Of a stretch of 64,000 nt of DNA, positions 59,160 to 64,000 are shown one piece after another. Origin of the DNA: Pyrrhosoma nymphula (Eukaryota > Arthropoda > Insecta > Odonata > Coenagrionidae); the NCBI GenBank assembly GCA_963573305.1, contig OY754331.1, forward strand, positions 14,170,868 to 14,234,867, read 5' to 3'. Under the pieces are notes generated by a model that made no database searches, had not been told where the DNA came from, and worked only from the letters and a program-made list of their open reading frames with translations. Numbering within the stretch: position 1 is the stretch's first letter; the number at the start of each line of letters is the position of its first letter. A program made the translations under genes and the position numbers.

Positions 59160-59960
59160 GTGAGTAAAAAATCTTCTACGTTTGTATATGCGCAGGGCTT
59201 TGTCCAGCAATTATATTTCTTTCTCCGTCTCAGCATACGTCCTACCCTTCCTCACCCCGTCCATAAAACCTACTCTCTTTCTTCTTTTTCAGCGCTTACC
59301 CAACATTTTACCCCTCTATCACAGCTTTAAGAAACATTTTCCCCTCAAAACCTCCTCTAAGCACCTACTTTGCCTTCCCCTAATCTCATCCAGAAGTTTC
59401 CTTTCCTCACCCTACATGCCAAGCACTTCATTTTTGTCTTCCTTTACGTCCTCTCCATCCTCCTCCACACCCACATCTCGTACGCCTACAGCATACTCTC
59501 GTCCTCCTTTCTCAGTGTCCACGTTTCTGCTCCATACAACACTACATTCCATATCACGCTCTTTACCAGCCTCTTCTTCATATCCTGACCCAAGGTCCCT
59601 GTCATCAGCTCCCTTCTATTACTGAACGCTTCTTTCGCTAGCGCTATTCTCCTTTCAATATCTTTGCTACAGTGCCTAGCTTTTCTTCTAGCGTACTACC
59701 AAGCAATTCAATTGCTGCACTTGCTCCAGTTTGTGCCCTCCTAATTATATGTCTAGCCTCGCTTTATTTTCCCAAGCGAATCTTATTATTTTTGTTTTCT
59801 CATGATTTACCATTATTCCGTATTTCCCGCACTAGTTTTTTAGTGCATCTTCTAAACCTGAGGTTTAAGAATAATATCTTCCCACGCATCATTCGTGACT
59901 TAATGATAAAAAGAGCGATACACTGATCCGCTAAAAATATATCTCACTATTGGTCCTCAG
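59160..59960 (-). pseudogene. RTE LINE fragment
   Basis: Read on the minus strand, pieces in several frames correspond to the palm/thumb and tail of the RTE polymerase (IERRIALAKEAFSNRRELM, VLYGAETWTLRKE, EMWVWRRMER, RKRKRVGFMDGV). The order is the same as in 41.0-41.6 kb, with many frameshifts. The plus-strand frames at 59,182-59,625 are shadows. Confidence 0.8.
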
Positions 59961-60149
59961 CTATTTCAATATCTCTTTCATATTCTCTCCCTTCCTCATG
60001 GCTGGTGTTCTGAAGCAACCTCAGGTGGCCCTTGCGGCTGTTAGCTGAGTACGTAAAGGTCGATTACCAAGCCCTATGCACATAGTCAACAGCATTTAGG
60101 ATGTGCATACTGTGAAGAAAAAGTAGCAGTAGTGCAACTTGATATGCGC

Positions 60150-60371
60150 GCTTCGACGGCTGAGTTCATTTTGAACTTCAGCCATCCAACTATAGGCAGG
60201 GGTAACGGTGCTCGGGACGGACGAATAGGCTATATTCGTATAGGACGTATTTATTTCGAAATTTATAGGACGTACTTATTTCCACATTCGTATCCAAACT
60301 GAGCCCAACTATGCTAAACTTCAGTGATCAAGCCAGAACCCGTGTTTACTTCGTGGCAGGCAGTTTCCCTT
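60150..60371 (-). mobile_element. 5S rRNA-derived SINE, copy 2
   Basis: On the minus strand GAAACTGCCTGCCACGAAGT, GATCACTGAAGTTTAGCAT and TTGGGCTCAG follow the first half of the 5S head. An extra segment with two GTCCTATA-type units interrupts the box C region, and the tail ends in CAGCCGTCGAAGCGCG like copy 1. More diverged than copy 1. Confidence 0.72.
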
Positions 60372-62671
60372 GAAGAAAATGGTTAACTATAAGAGCAGTC
60401 CGACTAACTTAATATTTAGGTAAAAAAATCTCAATAGCTTCACGCAGTACGAATAAAACAACACTTCGCAATTCAAATACCAAACCAAAATAAAGATAAA
60501 ACTACAAAGAACCAACCGAATGCTAACGATATGGTGGCAACCATATTCTCTACCGGCAACCAGTTTCAGGACCGTTGGTGCAGTAGTATATTTGACTGCT
60601 TATACATTTCTTTATGCTCGATACCGTCATATCTACGTATATGAAAAGTAGTTTTCCGTCATTTTGTAGTTATAAATCATAGGTCAACGTGCATTCAAAT
60701 CTGAAAAATAAAGCAATAAGATAAATCAAGTCTAGAAGTATGCTCCGTCTAGTCAGTCCTCTGTTTTTCATTAAACGTCCATGTTTCTCCATTACCCTTT
60801 GAAAATTCAACACGTGAAATCAAACGTTTGTTTTTACTTTAATAGATTGAAGCACATATTCCAAGGTGCCTGAATTTCTTGACCATCTCGTTGTGCTTAT
60901 TTCTGCCTTTTTGTGTGGCTAACTTCATACAGCGAACGCGGCAATCCTTCCCATCAAACACGTGGCCCGTGGCCTTAGAATTTTAATGGAGGGGAAATGT
61001 TTCAGAAGACATTTCGGACTGAAATGACTGCAATGACGGTATCGTGATGAGATGGCTCTCTCGCTTGACGTCCACTCGGAAATTTCAATTTATGTCTTGG
61101 CGCGAGTCCCGGTTTGTTTTTTCAGGAATGTTTTTCTCATCATAAGGCCTCCAAAATATTAATTCGTAGAACACATGGCCGAGTAAAGGCTGCGTTGGCG
61201 GTTCACTCTCGATAGCATCGGACTAAAACAAACCATCCCCTTGGTAATCGACGGAGTATTTTTAAGATGAGATCGCTTGAGGAAGGACGATGGACCATCC
61301 TTGCCTATGCCGGTAGGATCGGAAGCGTCTATATAACGTAGCTCCTTAAGAAAACACAGAAACATCATAATACGTTTTGGCACCCGAATCAACCAGAGTG
61401 CAGGCCTGCTTCTCAAACTATCGTTTCTGCATTGTCGTTGACCCAATATCCTTCTCTCCAAGAACAGACTTTCACAATTGTAAGTTACCAATTGAAATAG
61501 TTTGCAGCAGCCCTTCTAGCCGAACCATAACCTTTGATATAGCCATTTCTTCTAGATAGCTAGCGTCTTAGGTTCAAATACTGTCACTCTCATTTCCATT
61601 CCTCCCATATGTATCTAATTACGTCTTCCAAGGATGGTGACTATCACATCGTTTGATTCAGAATATTACCAGGACCTTTAATAAATAACTTTATTATAGA
61701 GGACGTTAGCACCTAGCGAGCAAGAATTGCAATAAAAGCATGCGCCAACTGCCACCAAACAACAAAGGACATCGACGCAAATGTATTTGTATCAGTTTTA
61801 GATATTTTTGTTGAGAACAAAAAATATTTTATGACAGCATCAAGTGTGCTTTCATACTGGCGGGTGACAAAAGCGAAAATATTACAAAGCAATGCACATC
61901 CTACCAAAAGAAAGCATGGTTAAAAGTTTACGTGATTAGTTTTATTTGGAAGATATGTCAGTAGCGAGAAGAAAATAAGCAATTTCGTACATCATTTTGT
62001 TTGATTTCCTAAAATACAACTTACGCAGGGCTTCAATATTAATTAACATACGTCGCAATCACCCATCCGACCGTTATCATTCGCAGTCGAGTTTCAACGG
62101 GAAAGAAATGAAGATGCTTCCAGTGCTAAATACTCTTATTTCATTTACAATATTTCCCCTAGTTTAGAATTCTTGACTAGCGCGTTGAAAGAGAATTGAT
62201 ATAATTGCTTATTTCAAGGATAAACGATACTATATTTTGCTCCACATACCTCAAATTCTATTATTTTGTGATAAGATGAGCATCATACAATTGCAATGTT
62301 ATCAGAAGGCATATTGATCTAAGAAATTCAAGGTGCTAAAAGTTATACCGTGGATTTTCCCGTTATTCTCCAAATTGTTTTTAAAGAAAACTAGAGTGCT
62401 CCGATAAAATAATCCCATAGTGAAATTCATTCCAGAGCAAGGTAATATAAATTTAACAAGTTTTGATATTAATACATTTTTACCGACCATTTTGCGTGCT
62501 ATGAATTGTTTTGCGAATATTTTAAGATGAAACTACCAATATTAAATAATGACCTTACTCGCGAGTGAAATGTAGTGTATTTTACATTTAAATACATGTT
62601 TAATACAGTTTAAATTAACGTTCATTCTTCGACAGATCGTGCAAAATGTGCCATACGAAAACGAGAATGGG
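60372..62671. other. Stretch without recognised genes
   Basis: A 110-codon minus frame (61,159-61,491) is the longest. I do not recognise it, and it carries no motif that I trust. AT-rich elsewhere. Confidence 0.4.
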
Positions 62672-62673
62672 TA

Positions 62674-63639
62674 GGGTAATTCCGGGAGAGATGGCCCCAC
62701 TTTTTTTAAGTGATCAAATTTTTGTTAATTACAATATAATCGGTTCAATCGTTTGTTTTCCTATAATATCATAGATAACATTATTAATTTCATAAGAAAT
62801 AAGTGAAATTTAAATGGAAAATACCTTTTAAAAATCAATATATTTTTTTCTCATTGGTCCATCTCACCCATATGCTATGGGTGAGATGGACCAAGGATAT
62901 TGGGAGAGATGGACCATAACTAAAAGGCATAAAATAAACTTGAAAAACAATTTCTCTGTACAAAAGAATATTTTAATAACACTCTATGGTTACTAACAAT
63001 GTTACCAAACTATAAATTTGCAAAATTAGAACATATAAAACACAAGAATCTAACCAAAAGAATTAAACGGCCCAAAAAAAATTAAAATGTAATGAAAATT
63101 CCAAGTTTTAATATTGGAATTACTAGTAACTACAATTTCCTAAATTATTTGTACGACTGTATTTGTTTTTTAACATTTCAGTCCTTTGATAAAGCAAATC
63201 TAAATTGTCAGCTTTTACTTATTGTGTAAAAAGTGTGGTCCATCTATCCCAACTCGAACTAGTCCATCTCTCCCGATTGTATGCGAGAGATGGACCAGGC
63301 CATTTTTCTGCTTTCCCCAATGCCAGGGGTGCCGCAGCGGTGTATAGTGAACCGTTACATATTGTTTTTATCAAGTATAGACATGAAACTCAATGATTTG
63401 GACAATTAAACACACTACAACTAAAAAACGTTCACTGTGAAAAAATATTTTACTCGCCTGATATCTTTTTATTTGAATAACTATGAAATAAGCTGGTCAA
63501 AGCGACTATAAACAACAATACGTGTCTACGTAGTCGGCCATGACACCAGCATGAGAACCGTGGCGCACTAGAGTGGCTACAGTCCGAACTATGCAATCAG
63601 TCCATCTCTCCCGAGGGGCCATCTCTCCCGAACTTACCC
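62674..63639. mobile_element. TA-flanked DNA element with GGGAGAGATGG repeats
   Basis: 966 bp bounded by TA on both sides (62,672-62,673 and 63,640-63,641). The terminal 25 bases match their mirror at 23 positions (GGGTAA...CGGGAGAGATGGCCCC). Variants of GGGAGAGATGGACC recur in both orientations at about 62,684, 62,878, 62,909, 63,238, 63,268, 63,284 and 63,600-63,632. TA duplication suggests the Tc1/mariner/pogo group. No transposase is present, so non-autonomous. The repeated word is likely the transposase binding site. Confidence 0.85.
62854..62894. repeat. Perfect 19-bp palindrome inside the TA-flanked element
   Basis: Arms 62,854-62,872 and 62,876-62,894 are exact reverse complements around TGC. 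Each arm carries the TGGTCCATCTCACCC version of the recurring word. Confidence 0.9.
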
Positions 63640-63641
63640 TA

Positions 63642-64000
63642 ATTGAAAAATTATTGGAAATGAAAGTTTCAAGAAAACAGAAGTTTAACTTAAAAGTGGG
63701 AGAGTTCCTCTTAGAACAAACTAGTTATTTAATAATTTGAATGCATAGAGTGGAAATCTAACGAAGACATAATATGAAGAGTCCGTTTTTTATAGTATAA
63801 CAGCTATTTACAGATATGCAGATGTCTCTGATGACTCTAATGACAACAATGACAATCATGTCTAATGACTCTTTATGACAGAGACCATTAGTAAATATTT
63901 GAGAGGTAAGATTATCGAATGCTTAGATATGGGGCGAGGCGTTTAATAATTCCAAAACAAGGATTGCGGTGAAAGACAATCAAAGTAAATTCAGGTTGTC
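63642..64000. other. AT-rich end of the window
   Basis: Some ATGAC/AATGAC short repetition near 63,825-63,885. Nothing else. Confidence 0.4.

Noticed and set aside
59182..59625. 147-codon plus-strand frame
   Set aside because: Antisense of the RTE fragment at 59.2-60.0 kb.
1..64000. CRISPR array, operons, phage or bacterial insertion
   Set aside because: No regularly spaced direct repeats, no tight gene clusters and no ribosome-binding-site-led frames; composition and LINE/SINE content are eukaryotic throughout.

Overview
This window is AT-rich, intron-era eukaryotic DNA dominated by decayed transposable elements. Its content (jockey/CR1/L2-type and RTE-type LINEs, tRNA- and 5S-derived SINEs, a P-like element with a THAP zinc finger, many long hairpin repeats, and one bestrophin exon with an arthropod-like N-terminus) suggests an arthropod, probably an insect with a large repeat-rich genome. 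The species cannot be named from the sequence. There are no operons, no prokaryotic signals and no CRISPR array.

Host gene content is very thin. The only exon I can assign to a conserved cellular gene is the first coding exon of a bestrophin chloride channel on the minus strand (31,368 down to about 31,186). It lies at the edge of a GC-rich block (31,130-31,990) that probably holds its 5' UTR and promoter. I found no further exons of it in the window; they would lie at lower coordinates past an intron.

Mobile elements, left to right: a TA-flanked hairpin MITE (973-1,191); a dispersed repeat here called R1 (3,088-3,640, again in tandem at 50,550-51,690); a degenerate LINE (9,215-11,505, plus strand); immediately after it a small P-like DNA transposon (11,543-12,644) with an exact 8-bp target duplication, inverted ends and a THAP-domain reading frame; a terminal-repeat element beginning CCTGGGGGGTTATTT (19,700-20,072, second copy 35,486-35,700); two minus-strand tRNA-derived SINEs (27.4-27.6 kb and 30.8-31.0 kb); long hairpin repeats (24.5, 28.6, 29.1, 35.2, 46.7, 47.8 kb); four copies of one LINE family called LINE-B (32.1-32.95, 35.7-36.3, 52.9-55.3, 57.7-58.7 kb); a nearly complete but frameshifted RTE-type LINE on the minus strand (40,720-44,216) and two RTE 3' fragments (49.3-49.8, 59.2-60.0 kb); a 685-bp MITE (44,534-45,218); two SINEs related to 5S rRNA (46.2-46.4, 60.15-60.37 kb); a 1.7-kb block with inverted ends inserted in a LINE-B copy and carrying pieces of two other LINEs (53,350-55,058); and a TA-flanked element full of GGGAGAGATGG motifs (62,674-63,639).

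The two most interesting signals are the P-like element, whose boundaries can be read to the base, and a recurring structured motif (CTGANGA, one base, a variable stem-loop, then GAAA) in at least six places. Its stem co-varies between copies and resembles the core of a hammerhead ribozyme, apart from one extra base. The remaining sequence is mostly AT-rich and shows no recognisable coding potential.
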